DNA of 64,000 bases from Pollenia angustigena (Eukaryota; Arthropoda; Insecta; Diptera; Polleniidae): assembly GCA_930367215.1 (NCBI GenBank), contig OV884059.1, positions 52,174,957-52,238,956 of the forward strand, given 5' to 3'. A model generated the notes under the pieces. It was given only the letters and a program-made list of their open reading frames with translations, ran no database searches and was not told the origin of the DNA. Position numbers and translations under genes: made by a program. Below, in pieces: positions 21,001 to 34,606 of the stretch; position 1 is the stretch's first letter; each line of letters opens with the position of its first letter.

Positions 21001-22600
21001 CTTTTTTAACAAATAATGTTTTGTAGAGCAGGTATATAAAAATATCTTTTATGGGGATGTGTGGGACATTCCCTTAAAACTATTATGGATAATAAAGAAT
21101 TTTTGGAATTTATAATTACATATAGGCAGGTATTAATATTGTGAAGTGTTAAAAGTGATGTGAATAACAGTTGAAATCAATAATTCAAAATACATAAAAG
21201 TTTATGACGATATAAAGGTATAAGAAAAAGTGCCCGATGAGCAAAAATAGAAGAAATGTGAAAATTTAAAAAAATCGTCAAAAATAATGGCGCAAACTTG
21301 GGCACACTTTTTTTTTGGTTTCTAAAATTAGAGATTCCAAATTTTATTGGGGTATCAAACATAATTCGTAGACATGCTAACCTCACTTTAAAAAAACCTC
21401 TTCTTTTCCTTTTTTTTGCAAAAAAAAAGTGTATAATTTGTTTTTTTTTTAGCTTTTGAACGAATTGTTTCAACATGAATATTCAACATATTTGAAATTT
21501 TTTTTAATTTTTTAAATAACTTTTGATCAAACCTTGCAGCGAAAAAAATAATCTTTGTTAAACCTTTATTCGTTTAGCCGCAAAAAAAATATCATATAGA
21601 CACCCAGAAACCGAAAAAAACATTTAAATCTCATATAATTTTCTGCACTTTCCTGACTTTAGCAGGGCCTCAGAGCTACAAATCGCAACTAAAAGTCTTC
21701 AAAATTTACAATACAATGTAAAATATTGTTGTCTGTCGAGCTGCGTACTTAGTTCTTAAGATTTCTTAAAATTCAGTTTTGCCTTTTTGGCCAGCTTTTC
21801 AGGCCAAATACTTCTCTGTGCGTCGTATGAACATAGCATTCTATTTTGCGTACGTTCGTGACCACACGTTTATCTTGAAATGTCAAACAAATATACGTGT
21901 GTTTTCGATTAAATATTCTTAGACTGTCAAAAAAAATATAAAAATTTTTAATTAAAATTGACATTTCCAGATTAAATGTTAGCACTGCTGCCAACTTTTT
22001 TAGTTTTTGATCGAAAGTAGCGGGTTTTAACTTTTTTTTTTGCGATTTGTAGCTTTTTTTGACGGGTTTTTGTGGGAACAAAACGTGGGCAATATTGTTT
22101 GTTTTATTTACAATTTATTTTGAAATAACAAAAAAGTTTTTTTAAACACAATAAAATTTAATGAAAATCATGAATAATATTACGAATATCATCGGGGTAT
22201 ATTATTTAATTGAAAATTTAAAGATGATAGAAGTGGTTATTAGTTACATTAGTTTCGTTGTTAATATTGGCTATATTTTTTGATATTGTTATAGTTTTCT
22301 TTATCGTTTGTAAATAACATAAATAACAACAGTATTATGCTATTAGTTTTTCCGGAAACAATATTTTCTGGAGTGAAGCTGATTATCACTTAAGGTTTTA
22401 TTTTCAAAATAAAATTTAGTTCATATTGTCGAATAACATGATTTCACAGTTTCTTTCACTTTATAAACCATTTTATTAACATTGCATGTTTCTATAAACT
22501 AGTGTTCGCCTAATGGTAAAAATTCGACCACAAATTTTTACATATGTATGAAGAAAACATAGTACATCTAAGTATATATGAATTTACATGTTTCGAGCAT
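21001..22600. other. No gene seen; T/A-rich
   Basis: Frames are Lys/Phe-rich and low-complexity. A MITE-like end (CACTGCTGCCAAC) lies near 21984-22000. Nothing else was recognised. Confidence 0.45.
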
Positions 22601-23041
22601 TTATTTTGTCCATCTTAGTGGATCGATTTGGCGAGGGACCAACCTCCGGTTCATATTTTATCTTCTACGTGAGTTAATTTAATTTTGTTCGGTTTGTGCT
22701 TTGTTGTGATACAGACGTGTATTTTAGCCCCGCATACGATTTGAACTATTATTTAATCACATTTGATTTTGTAATATAAGCAGCGAATGGACGCTTAAAA
22801 AAAAATAATATACATATTTTGTTATTTAAATTATTTAACATAATAGTGAACAATTTAAAACGATAACATTAAATAAAATAAAACAGTAGAAATATATACA
22901 TACGTATGTATGAATGTTCATACATGTGTATACATATTCTGACCAAAAACATTAAAATTTTTTTTTGTTGTTGTAAAATACAATAAATAATAAAAATATT
23001 AAAGCAAAGCAAAACGGTGAAGAACAAAAACAACTCTTTGC

Positions 23042-24557
23042 ATGAGTACGGACAGTGAAACAACACTAAGACAAAATGAAAGAAACGTTTACGTTTTTGT
23101 TCAAGCAAACTAAAATAATGCAGAAATAAATAAAACTAAACAAAATAATATAAACTATTTAACGGCTAAGCCAATTACTCGAACACGTTCCCTATCACCC
23201 TCGGTGTTTACAAAAACAGTGGATAGTGACTCATTAAAAAACTACAACTAGATTTGGTGACAAGTGTTGCCAGGCCAGCAAGAATTGCCGTGACGTCAAA
23301 AACAAATTTAGTGGGAAATGATACCATGAACTTAAACACAAATGCAATGGAAAACCCCCCTGTAAAAAGCTGTCAAAAGCCTACAGTACAAGTTGGTATG
23401 GACAGGTACATAACAGTGCTTAAACGGGGACGCAGCCCTACCTCTGCAGCAGTTGCTTCGGCCTCAAAAGTACCAACTTTTGATAAAATAAATACACAAA
23501 ATCGTTTTGCGATTCTGGAGGATGAATCCTCTGAAGCACCAAACGTCATTAAATCGTCTAAGCTACCCCCGATATACCTTAGAGAGCAAAACTCTAATGA
23601 GTTAACAAAAAGTTTAATTTCGGTGATAGGTGAAAATTCCTTTTATGTAGCTGCAATAAAGCGCGGTATCATTAACGAGACTAAAATACAGGTCAATCAC
23701 GAGGATGATTTTCGAAAAATAATTACAAGATTTGAGACTCTGAATAAAAACTTTTATACTTATCAACTGAAGAGCAGTAAAGGTCTTCAGGTAGTAATCA
23801 AGGGCATAGACTCATGCGTAGACCCAGGGGAAATTAATGCTTTTTAAGAAGAGAAGGGCTTTAAAATCAAAAACGTAACAAATATCAAAAATAGGGAAAA
23901 AAATCCCCAACCACTATTTCGAGTGGAGCTAGAACCCGGCGACGTGAAGCTCAAAAGAAATGAAACGCATCCAATTTATAATTTAAAATATATTCTCTAC
24001 AGAAGGGTAACTGTTGAGGAGCCGCACAAAAGAAATGGTCCTGATCAATGTCTAAACTGCCAGGAATTTGGCCATACTAAGGCATACTGCTACTTAACCC
24101 CTGTTTGCGTAGTATGTGGTGAATTACATGGAACAGTTCTTTGCGACAAGTCTAAAACCGACCCCAACGTAAAAAAATGTAGCAACTGTGGCGGTAATCA
24201 CACTGCCAATTATAGAGGATGCCTTGTATATACTATCGTCAAGCAGTCGGTCGGACCGAAAACTAATCCCACTCAATACAGGTAACAAATCAGGTAAACA
24301 CAAAAGCAGGTCAAGCCCCCCAGCCTAGTAATAACAGAACCTCTTACACTAACGTCCTAAAATCAAACCATGAGCCAATGCAAGGTGCCTCGCCAAGTTT
24401 TGATGAAACTCCAGATTCTAATTTAAGTCGTTTAGAAAAAACCATGGAAACATTAGTGCAAACGGTAAATAATTTTACTAACACAATGGGTAATATGATG
24501 CAGGAAATGCTTAGAATGCAATCGATGTTATTGCAAGCTGTACTTAACAAACCATGA
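23042..24557 (+). pseudogene. ORF1: Jockey LINE ORF1: nucleic-acid-binding Gag-like protein
   Basis: A possible start is ATG 23042 (MSTDSETTLRQNERNVYV), but in-frame stops follow at about 23111 and 23250. The best-preserved part is 23254-24285. A TAA at 23845-23847 splits it without frame change, and a frameshift lies near 24285. Domains: an Asn/Ser/Pro-rich N terminus, a folded region at about 23560-23980, then Cys/His knuckles (CLNCQEFGHTKAYC, CVVCGELHGTVLC, CSNCGGNHTANYRGC; about 24045-24225). It ends with a Met/Gln-rich helix up to the TGA at 24555-24557. Such proteins bind element RNA and form the RNP with ORF2. Confidence 0.85.
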
Positions 24558-27174
24558 ACTGTTTAAAAATTTGTTTTTGGAACGCAAACGGCATCCGCCA
24601 ACATAAAAATGAATTAGAATACTTTCTTAAAAATAAACAAATTGATGTCATGATGATTTCTGAAACTCATTTGACCTCAAGAAATACGTTTAATATAAAT
24701 GGTTATATACTATATGATACCAAGGACCCACGAGATAGAGCTTGTGGAGGTTCTGCCATTTAAAAAAAAAACCCGAGTCAAACACTACCTAATGTGTGAT
24801 CATCGTGAAGATTATCTCCAAGCAACGAACATTTGCGTTGAGGAATTAAATAGAAACCTAGTAATTTCATCGTTATACTCCCCGCCTAGATTTTCAATAT
24901 CGGAGGACCAATATAATAAATATTTTAAATCATTAGGACCGTGTTTCCTAGCCGCTGGCGATTATAACGCTAAACATACCTTCTGGGGGTCACGACTTAT
25001 AACACCAAAGGGTCGTGTTTTATTTAACACAATTTCTAAAATGGATTTAAATGTGGTAGCGAGCGGACAACCAACATATTGGCCCACTAATCATCAAAAG
25101 ATTCCAGATGTCATCGATTTCGGCGTGGTTAAAAACATTCCCATAGAAACGATTCATGTTGAAGCCTCCCTAGATTTATCTTCCGACCACACACCTACAA
25201 TTGTTACAATAATGAACCCCAATAGAATTGTACCTTTGACGACAGCTACGCAAATTAATTGGTTAAAATATAAAAAATATCTCAGTACCCATTGCACAGA
25301 ATTGACAATTTTGACAGTTTTCTGAAACTAGCTGTTCAACATTCCAATATTGCCCCAAAAAAAAAAACAAAAACTATTAAAATATATTCCACAGATGTCG
25401 AGCATCTTTTGTCTGAAAAAAGGAGGGCTCGAAGAGAGTGGCAATTGCACAGATCCCCTCAACTTAAGAACTTACTTAAAGAGTGTACAAAAAGACTAAG
25501 AAAGTTACTGCAGACTAAAAAAACGGCTTCTCTGGAAAAATATCTTGAGGAACTTGGTGCAACCCCACAATCAAACTACTCATTATGGCGTGCAGCTAGA
25601 AATCTTAAAAGGCCAGTTGTCTCTAAGCCACCATTAAGAAACTTGAATGGAAGTTGGGCAAGAAATGATGTTGAAAAAGGAAATCTGTTTGTCAATCATT
25701 TAAAAAACGTATTTACCCCAAATATATCTCACGATATTGCGGTCGAATTACCACCTGTTGCTGCTAGAGCAGCTGCTCCGCTAAGATTTGAGATAAGAGA
25801 AATCGAAAAGGCTATTTGTGATTTAAACCCCAAGAAGGCTCCAGGTTTTGATAAGATCAGCAACAAAATGCTTTTGGAGCTACCCAGCATAGCAAAGAAA
25901 ATTATTCTTTTAATTTTTAATGCTATTTTACGCCTTGAATACTATCCTCAAACGTGGAAGGTCTCCTTAGTCACCATGATACCTAAACCTGGAAAGGATC
26001 ACACAAAAGTTGAGTCATATAGGCCTATAAGCTTACTTTCTAATATATCAAAGCTGTTTGAGAAGCTGTTAGCGCCAAAATTAACCCCAATTTTAAATGA
26101 AAATAGATGTATTCCTAACCACCAATTCGGCTTTAGAAGAGAACACAGCACAATTGAGCAAACTCATCGTATAGTAAACGCAATAAGAAAAGCCTTTGAA
26201 GAAAAAAAATATTGTTCCGCTCTCCTCATCGATGTTTCTCAAGCTTTTGATAAAGTCTGGCATGAAGGCTTATTACATAAATTGAAGCTCAACTTACCAG
26301 TAAACACACACAAGCTGTTAGAAAGCTACTTAGTCTGTCGAAAATTTATTATTAAAGAAGGTGATTATTTAAGCTCTCCTCAGCAAATTGACGCTTGAGT
26401 CCCTCAGGGAAGCATCCTGGGCCCACTTTTATACTTAATATATACCTCGGATATGCCAACAAACAACTACACACAAACTTCAACATTTGCTGATGATACA
26501 GCTTTTTTGAGCGTGCACGAAAACCGTCAAGAAGCATCTCGATACCTACAGGATCATATATTTCAACGCGAACTATGGTTAAAGCAATGGAGGATAGAGG
26601 TTAATGAGCAAAAATGCGTACATATAACATTCACCTTGCGTCGGGAATCATGCCCCCTATTAAAATCAATAATCAAATAATACCTCAAAATTCGCATGTA
26701 AAATACCTCGGTATTCATCTAGATCGCCGCTTAACGTGGAAAAGCCATAGAGAGGCAAAATTAACTCAAATGAAACTAAAAGTCATCCAAATTCATTGGC
26801 TTATTGGAAGAAACTATGTCCTTAGTCTCGACTGCAAACTTCTTCTTTACAACTCCATCTTAAAGCCAATCTGGTGCTATGGTATTCAGTTATGGGGCAC
26901 TGCCTCGGCCTCTAATATCGAAAAAATTCAAAGGCGCCAAAATAAACTACTTCGAATAATCACAGCTGCCCCTTGGTATGTTAAAAACTCAAATATTCAC
27001 AAGGATCTTAATGTTCCATTAGTTAAAACTATGATTAAGAAATATGCAGTAAAATACTTAAAAAGGCTCGAACTGCACCCGAACCCACTAGCACGAAATA
27101 TTTTAAATGATAGCGGCCACACTCGCTTAAGAAGAAGAGACACTGCAGCACTTATCCAATTAGATGAGCGATAA
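24554..27174 (+). pseudogene. ORF2: Jockey LINE ORF2: endonuclease plus reverse transcriptase, multiply broken
   Basis: It starts at ATG 24554 (MNCLKICFWNANGIRQHKN), overlapping the ORF1 stop. Endonuclease motifs: WNANG, SETHLTS, AAGDYNAKH, LSSDHTPT. Reverse transcriptase motifs: MIPKPGKDHTKVESYRPISL, IDVSQAFDKVWH and catalytic FADDTAF (about 26490). Lesions: a frameshift in an A-run near 24765, another near 25320, a TGA at 26396-26398 replacing the Gly before VPQGS, and a frameshift near 26650. The C-terminal region to 27174 is otherwise normal. It is homologous to the ORF2 at 2434-5070, but many differences show the two copies belong to distinct subfamilies. Confidence 0.9.
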
Positions 27175-27361
27175 ACACCTATAAAAGTGAACAGAACCCG
27201 CGATGAAGAAAATTTTTGTCTGGCACTGGCAGGACAAAAAATAACGTATTAGGTTAAGATTTGATTAATTATTGTTAGTTCATATTTAATATATGAAGAT
27301 TCAATAAATAAATTATGAAAAAAAAAAAAAAAAATTAATTTTGTAAGTTCAATATTAAAAA

Positions 27362-27740
27362 TATTAGAAAATATCAATTGAAAAACAAAAGGGTACCAAA
27401 AAGTCTCCTCTTTAGATTGTCATCCACTCAGGACATTGCATGTTTAATTTTCTATGTCTAATTTTAACGAAAATTAATAAAAGTGCCAGAGGTTGAACGA
27501 AAAAGTACCAAAAAGCTCCCTTTGCATGTTCCTATTCGTCCATTTGTATAATTTCATCTTTAGAGGTCAAATATTAACAAAAATTCAAAAAGCACCAGAT
27601 GAAAAACAAGAAGTACCAACATTTTTAATCTTATAGGTTTTCATTCACTCAGGATCCTGCACCTATAATATTATGTTTCTAAATTCAATATCATAGACAA
27701 TTTAAAAATGATCACAGGCAACACGGAAAAGTAAAAGAAA
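27362..27740. repeat. Degenerate tandem repeats of about 120 bp
   Basis: Three imperfect units, each with an AAGTACCAAMA-like block followed by CTC(A)GGA(C/T)..TGCA-like and AAAATT(A/C)A blocks, at roughly 27390, 27505 and 27610. They are noncoding and diverged. Confidence 0.55.
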
Positions 27741-27930
27741 GAAATTAAATTTCCCGTACATATTTAAATAAATAATCGAAACCGGTTTCTAAAAAATGCC
27801 GAATAATCGAGCAGCCAATTTTTTTATTATTTGATAATTGAAAAAATCAAATTTTGTATTCTGCATATGTGTTAGTAGCAAATTTTAACGCTTATTAATC
27901 CGAAAATATTGAACAGCTTTTAATGAAATA

Positions 27931-29130
27931 TATATTGTGCATTTCTGTAAGTAAATACCTTTCATATGGTGTATATTTTGTTCAAATCGGTTGATATACA
28001 GAGAAGGAATGTGTACTTAACTGTTTTGCCTTTGCCGATTTATACCAGAGAACAGCTTTATGCGATTGAAAAAAATCGCATTAAATCAACAACAACAAAT
28101 ACACTCGCTTGCGGTCATACAATCAAACTTGCGCAAACGCAAATATTGGCTGCTGGTTTGCTGTCATTCAAATATTGCACATCGTGCTTTGTTATTTATA
28201 CAATCGTTAGCTTCGTTTTTTAATAAAGATGTTTGTGTGTTCTTTGCGACAATGATTGTTTTTCTAAAGAAAAAAAAAATACAAACAAAAAAGCCAGAAA
28301 TGAAGCAATTATTACTCATGTATTCATTCAGCATTAATTATGTAGTACAAGAAAAAAGAATTTAAATGAAACTAAACGCACATATGTAGGAACATACATA
28401 CAAACAATTTCCATAGAAACAGACTTTTTTTATCTTAAGAAGTACAGTAGTTCTGTATGTAGGTACAATGTATTCTTGTTATTGTTGTTTTTATTGTTGT
28501 TAATTTTAACAAAGCATGTGAGTGGCTTATTTTTGTTAATGTTAACAAGCGTCTCATCAAGTGGACAATGACTACTTGACTGCAAAAGTATAAGTATGTG
28601 TTCTTTTGAATTTACACAGTTGTGTTATATTGCGTGAGCAACAAAAATGCAAATAAAGCACTTTCAATTAAAAACGAATAAATGCAAAAATCAAATGTGT
28701 ACGAAACGATGTAAAAATTACCAACGTGGAACTTTGTTTTGCAAGCAAAGATTGAATGTAAATTTTAGCATATGAATAAATCAAGAAAAATTGTGATATT
28801 GCAGTTCTCTGATTTATTGATATGGTTTTCATTTGAATTTTAGTTTTCCACTAACATATTATCCAATGCATCCCTTTTTAAAAATGTTCATGCCACTAGT
28901 ATGAACAAATATCCCATTCTGGAAAGCAAAATATTAATTCTGGCGTCCACGCTTTGCATTTCAATATTAACGTCGTTAATTATTTAAAAAAAAAAAAACA
29001 AAATAAATTTTGCAAAGCCTGATATCCAAATGTTCACATCACAGTTAAAAAGCTCAAAGGATAAAAAAAGTACTTAAAACAACGCGGGGGTACTGCGGTA
29101 TTTTTAATATGAAAAAGTACTGAATTTTTC
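27931..29130. other. Noncoding 1.2-kb stretch upstream of the LINE (copied at 32570-33770)
   Basis: It holds a 101-codon frame starting at 28060 that is present in both units, but it looks like chance coding in AT-rich DNA. CAACAACAA and TTGTTGTT runs are present. I do not recognise an element, although it could be an old insertion or the flank of the LINE. Confidence 0.5.
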
Positions 29131-29141
29131 AACACTGGCAT

Positions 29142-29812
29142 ATGGTGAAAACAGACGTTAAGGAACTGAAAACCGACATTAACGTCATAAACACAACAAT
29201 GCAAGAACTTGCGATCTCAATAAACCAAATAAATAGCAACCTACAAACAGCTCTCGCAACAATAACTAGCTCACTAACAACTCTCACCACCCAAGTAAAA
29301 GAACTCTGCGAAAGCAATAGAGAAAAATAGAAAAAAATCAATGAGATGGATATACGTATTAATAATTTGGAGCAACAATTACTAATAAAAAATATTGAAA
29401 TAAAAAACGTTACGAACGAAATATACATCCAAACGAAGTTGTTAAAATGATTGCTTATTCCCTAAATGAAAATGATATCGGCAATTCGTACTCTCTAAAG
29501 AAATCCCAAAAAATAATAATCGAATTCTCTTCTCTTAATAAGAGAAATTAATTACTTAGCAAAATCAATCGTCACGGAGTAGACTCCAGCCTTATTAATA
29601 TTGATACAGGTCATCAAATTATATACATAAATGAACACCTTACCCCCCACAAACGGCGACTGCTATGGCTAGCCAAAACAAAGGCAAAAGAATCAAAGTG
29701 GAGTTTGGTATGGGTTCGCAACGGAATTATCTATGCCAAGAAAAATGAAATGTCTAACACCATCATTATATCAAATAGTGCCGATACGGATCTAATAATA
29801 TCGTCAATTTAA
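29142..29812 (+). pseudogene. ORF1: CR1-like LINE ORF1 (coiled coil plus FP-C-like domain), unit 1
   Basis: The N-terminal 60 codons form a Thr/Leu heptad-like coiled coil (MVKTDVKELKTDINVINTTM). An in-frame TAG at 29328-29330 and at least one frameshift follow. The C-terminal part in another frame has GHQIIYINEHLTPHKRRLL and WSLVWVRNGIIYAKKNE. This resembles the C-terminal domain shared by baculovirus FP25K and many insect LINE ORF1 proteins, by memory of the family. The upstream part is truncated at about 29130. It probably served as the RNA-binding partner of ORF2. Confidence 0.75.
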
Positions 29813-29966
29813 ATAATACACAAACTACGAATACAAAACTCCTTCCTTTTTTAAAAATTTTTCCTCTTTTTTACTGTAAAAAATTAACACTAACACAGTT
29901 TCAATACTATATAATTTTTATCACATTAATAAAAACTTTTTAAGTTATCCCCCAACAATAATATAT

Positions 29967-30929
29967 ATGAACATTCGCCCACTACGTTTACATTTCACTC
30001 TATTATTGGCAAACCTGCATAATATCATAAATAACATAAACTTTATACTTCTTGTAGAAACAAATATTACAAACGAAGAGCAGCATTTATATGGTATTAA
30101 TGGATTTAGCTCATACTTTCTTAACAGAGACAGTAGAGGTGGAGGTGTAAGAGAAAAAATACTGCATACCAATATAAACATAAACACAAACCCCTTTGAG
30201 GCTATTCAAGTAAACGTTACAAATACAACAACAATTTTTCTCTGTTTACAATTTACCGACCGCCAAAAACTAACGCAAATGAGTTCGCAATAGAACTTGA
30301 TAAAACAATAAACACAATTAAAAATAAAAAAAACTTAGTTATTGTTGGTGACATAAATATTAATATTCTCAACAAAAATATTACAACAAAATACATGGAA
30401 ATGATCTCATCAAACGGATTGCAGTGTACAATTAAAGAGATAACAAGAGAAGACATAACAAAGAAAACAAGCTCTTGCATTGATTACTTGCATATAAGAA
30501 ACAACAAACCAAACACACAAACACATGCTGCGGTAATCAGAACAAACATATCGGATCATTATACACTTTTTCGTTGTGTCAAAGAAGAAGAAGTAAAAGA
30601 CTAAGTAAAGCAGGGAACGGAAATCCAACCTTTACAGGGCGACAATTTAAAAAGTTTTAAAGTTAAAAAAAATATTAGAGCAATTAACTGGATTGAATTA
30701 GTAGATCAAAATATGAACACTAATGAGATCTTTAACAAAATTAATGAAACATTTAAGAACATTTATGAAAAATCCAAACAACAGTGTAAAATTATCAATA
30801 AAAGAAAGCGTAGAAAAGTGAATCCGTGGATGAGTGCGGAATTAATAGAATATTGTGAAATTCAGGATAAACTTTATATTAAATGGCTTAATAATAAAAA
30901 TATTAAAAATTACGAAACTAATTATAAAC
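29967..30929 (+). pseudogene. ORF2: CR1-like LINE ORF2, endonuclease part, unit 1
   Basis: It starts MNIRPLRLHFTLLLANLHNI with endonuclease motifs VETNITNEEQ (Glu) and VGDININIL (Asp), ending in the SDHY block near 30550. A frameshift lies near 30240 and an in-frame TAA at 30602-30604. The linker region NPWMSAELIEYCEIQDKLYI follows. At 30929 the coding sequence is cut by a Helitron-like insertion; the reverse transcriptase of the same element resumes at 39636, after the second duplicate and the rest of the insertion. Confidence 0.83.
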
Positions 30930-31136
30930 AAGTAGGAGTGCTATATTCCGCTGTGCCGAATCTTATATACCCTTCACCATTGTGCGAGTAGAATAGAGAG
31001 CAACTAAATAATTTTTACATATACATACATATTTACAATACTTACAACACGACAACCGGATTTGAACTTCGCTTTGCATAAGGACCCAGAATATATATAC
31101 TTTATAGGGTGTAGGACCTTCGGTGAAGGGTATAAA
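30929..31136 (+). mobile_element. Short DINE-1/mini-me-like element, unit 1
   Basis: It begins CAAGTAGGAGTGCTATATTC with a small hairpin, then the block TACCCTTCACCA. It ends with the inverted block GGTGAAGGGTATAA at about 31122-31135. The core AAGGACCCAGAATATATATA is present. Sub-terminal inverted repeats of this kind are known from DINE-1-type Helitron relatives. Confidence 0.75.
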
Positions 31137-31975
31137 AAACAATCTTAATTATAAAAAAAAGAGCAATTTTTGGGATTTCAGTATTTTGATTATAACTCAG
31201 CCATTTTAACCGATTTGACAGATTTATATACCGACGTGTTTAAGAAGAAATTTACCATTTACTTGAGTTATAAAGCTTGGACTCGAGGAGACCTATGGTA
31301 CGCGAGAGTGGGTATTAAAAAAAAAATTTAATTTTGGTCATAATTTTTTTGTATCTGAACCGATTTTCCCGAGTTTTTTATAAAATATGTTCTACTATAT
31401 TTTGGTATATAAGTCATATCCATAGGACGTATGACAGCCCTAAAATTTAGGTTTTTATACAATTTTTAATTTTTTTTTTGTACGGGAGGTACCACGCCCA
31501 CTTCTCCAATCCCGCCCACATTTTGTAGGGTGGTGTGTATTGACAACCTAAATGTGTGTACCTAATTTGGAAACTTTGGCTCTTGCCGTTCTCCAGATAT
31601 ACAGTAAAAAGCAATAAAAATACAACAACAAGGGATTTTTAGAAAAAAATTAGAGGCAGTCGTGGTTTTTTGATCATATCTCAGCTATTTCTGGACCGCT
31701 CTTGCTGAATTTTAATAGCACGAAATGGTGGACTATACGTGACATAAATGTAAAACAACCTAGCCGCTATCATGTCTGGAGTCTCCGGAAAACACATATC
31801 AAACGTAAGACTGACGGACGGACAGACGGACGGACATGGTTAAATCAAGTTCTCTCCTCATAAGGACCCAGAATATATATGTATACTTTATAGGGTCTTA
31901 GATCAATATTGCAGAAATTACAAACGGAATGACAAACTTATATATACCCTTTTCCACCTGTGGTGAAGGGTATAA
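31137..31975 (+). mobile_element. DINE-1/mini-me-like 3' segment, unit 1
   Basis: It contains a purine-rich GACGGACGGACAGACGGACG run (a GTCY repeat on the other strand, about 31811-31835), the AAGGACCCAGAATATATAT core and the 3' palindrome TACCCTT...AAGGGTATAA ending at 31975. GTCY and TA repeats around a core are the hallmark of dipteran mini-me elements. There is no coding sequence. Confidence 0.75.
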
Positions 31976-32177
31976 TAAAATAAGTAAAAAAAAAATGAAA
32001 TCAATAAAAATAAGGGTATAAAAAGGGTAAATTAAAAGGCGTTAATATGTATAATATGCGTATATGAAGTTCATAAATATATTTAAAAAATTTTAAAAAG
32101 TGAAAAACTGACCAATTTCTTTTTAGATAAAAAGAATTTATAAAAAACAAAAAAAAAAAACCAAAAAAAAAATGGAA

Positions 32178-32262
32178 TGAATGGGATTCAAAACAGTAAA
32201 CCAATAAGAAATTGTTAGGAGGCAGACCGTTTAGACCGTTCGACCATCGAACCGCATGTAAA
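32178..32262 (-). repeat. Decayed tRNA-like module, unit 1
   Basis: On the minus strand an A-box-like part at about 32239-32255 is followed by a mutated B box at 32183-32194. It aligns with the better preserved module at 48325-48402. Confidence 0.5.
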
Positions 32263-33781
32263 GCCGTTGTTGATTTGAGTATGTGATATCAATAATTATT
32301 AATAGTAAATTAAAGTGTTTGTTGTTTGTGTATAATACAGAAGGTAATATTAAATAAAAAAAAAAAGTTTACCGCAAGTATTTTCAATGAAAAAAACCAC
32401 AAAAAAAACAACACACAACTATTTTACAGGGTTACCATTAACCGTTTTGAAACGTGAACTGTCGTTTTGGTTAATAAAAGTCGCAAACCAATTTAAATGT
32501 TTTTTATTTATCAATAATACAACATAAACATACCAAGAAATTGCTTAAATTGTGTATGCTGTATGTGTATATATTGTGCACTTCTGTAAGTAAATACCTT
32601 TCATATGGTGTATATTTTGTTCAAATCGGTTGATATACAGAGAAGGAATGTGTACTTAACTGTTTTGCCTTTGCCGATTTATACCAGAGAACAGCTTTAT
32701 GCGATTGAAAAAAATCGCATTTAATCAACAACAACAAATACACTCGCTTGCGGTCATACAATCAAACTTGCGCAAACGCAAATATTGGCTGCTGGTTTGC
32801 TGTCATTCAAATATTGCACATCGTGCTTTGTTATTTATACAATCGTTAGCTTCGTTTTTTAATAAAGATGTTTGTGTGTTCTTTGCGACAATGATTGTTT
32901 TTCTAAAGAAAAAAAAAATACAAACAAAAAAGCCAGAAATGAAGCAATTATTACTCATGTATTCATTCAGCATTAATTATGTAGTACAAGAAAAAAGAAT
33001 TTAAATGAAACTAAACGCACATATGTAGGAACATACATACAAACAATTTCCATAGAAACAGACTTTTTTTATCTTAAGAAGTACAGTAGTTCTGTATGTA
33101 GGTACAATGTATTCTTGTTATTGTTGTTTTTATTGTTGTTAATTTTAACAAAGCATGTGAGTGGCTTATTTTTGTTAATGTTAACAAGCGTCTCATCAAG
33201 TGGACAATGACTACTTGACTGCAAAAGTATAAGTATGTGTTCTTTTGAATTTACACAGTTGTGTTATATTGCGTGAGCAACAAAAATGCAAATAAAGCAC
33301 TTTCAATTAAAAACGAATAAATGCAAAAATCAAATGTGTACGAAACGATGTAAAAATTACCAACGTGGAACTTTGTTTTGCAAGCAAAGATTGAATGTAA
33401 ATTTTAGCATATGAATAAATCAAGAAAAATTGTGATATTGCAGTTCTCTGATTTATTGATATGGTTTTCATTTGAATTTTAGTTTTCCACTAACATATTA
33501 TCCAATGCATCCCTTTTTAAAAATGTTCATGCCACTAGTATGAACAAATATCCCATTCTGGAAAGCAAAATATTAATTCTGGCGTCCACGCTTTGCATTT
33601 CAATATTAACGTCGTTAATTATTTAAAAAAAAAAAAAACAAAATAAATTTTGCAAAGCCTGATATCCAAATGTTCACATCACAGTTAAAAAGCTCAAAGG
33701 ATAAAAAAAGTACTTAAAACAACGCGGGGGTACTGCGGTATTTTTAATATGAAAAAGTACTGAATTTTTCAACACTGGCAT

Positions 33782-34452
33782 ATGGTGAAAACAGACGTTA
33801 AGGAACTGAAAACCGACATTAACGTCATAAACACAACAATGCAAGAACTTGCGATCTCAATAAACCAAATAAATAGCAACCTACAAACAGCTCTCGCAAC
33901 AATAACTAGCTCACTAACAACTCTCACCACCCAAGTAAAAGAACTCTGCGAAAGCAATAGAGAAAAATAGAAAAAAATCAATGAGATGGATATACGTATT
34001 AATAATTTGGAGCAACAATTACTAATAAAAAATATTGAAATAAAAAACGTTACGAACGAAATATACATCCAAACGAAGTTGTTAAAATGATTGCTTATTC
34101 CCTAAATGAAAATGATATCGGCAATTCGTACTCTCTAAAGAAATCCCAAAAAATAATAATCGAATTCTCTTCTCTTAATAAGAGAAATTAATTACTTAGC
34201 AAAATCAATCGTCACGGAGTAGACTCCAGCCTTATTAATATTGATACAGGTCATCAAATTATATACATAAATGAACACCTTACCCCCCACAAACGGCGAC
34301 TGCTATGGCTAGCCAAAACAAAGGCAAAAGAATCAAAGTGGAGTTTGGTATGGGTTCGCAACGGAATTATCTATGCCAAGAAAAATGAAATGTCTAACAC
34401 CATCATTATATCAAATAGTGCCGATACGGATCTAATAATATCGTCAATTTAA
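33782..34452 (+). pseudogene. ORF1: CR1-like LINE ORF1, unit 2
   Basis: Duplicate of 29142-29812, with the same in-frame TAG and frameshift. Domain content is as described for unit 1: N-terminal coiled coil and C-terminal FP-C-like domain. Confidence 0.75.
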
Positions 34453-34606
34453 ATAATACACAAACTACGAATACAAAACTCCTTCCTTTTTTAAAAATTT
34501 TTCCTCTTTTTTACTGTAAAAAATTAACACTAACACAGTTTCAATACTATATAATTTTTATCACATTAATAAAAACTTTTTAAGTTATCCCCCAACAATA
34601 ATATAT

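Larger units (their letters stand above)
23042..27334 (+). mobile_element. Jockey-clade LINE with ORF1 and ORF2, decayed
   Basis: A plus-strand copy with ORF1 (zinc-knuckle Gag-like), ORF2 (endonuclease plus reverse transcriptase), a short 3' UTR and a poly(A) tail at 27318-27334. The 5' UTR probably starts somewhere in 22600-23041, but I could not fix its edge. ORF1 and ORF2 overlap by ATGA at 24554-24557, a usual arrangement in this clade. There are at least two nonsense codons and four frameshifts, so it is inactive. Confidence 0.88.
27931..32560. repeat. Unit 1 of a 4.63-kb near-perfect tandem duplication
   Basis: Matches 32570-37193 almost base for base; by eye I find about seven differences, mostly in A-runs plus one 9-bp gap near 32085. 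It contains noncoding sequence (27931-29130), the 5' part of the CR1-like LINE (29142-30929) and Helitron-like sequence (30929-32560). The stop codons in the LINE are the same in both units, so the duplication came after decay. Confidence 0.95.

Noticed and set aside
28060..28365. 101-codon frame repeated at 32699-33004
   Set aside because: Its duplication reflects the DNA duplication and gives no sign of selection; the C-terminal part is Lys-rich low complexity and no motif is visible.
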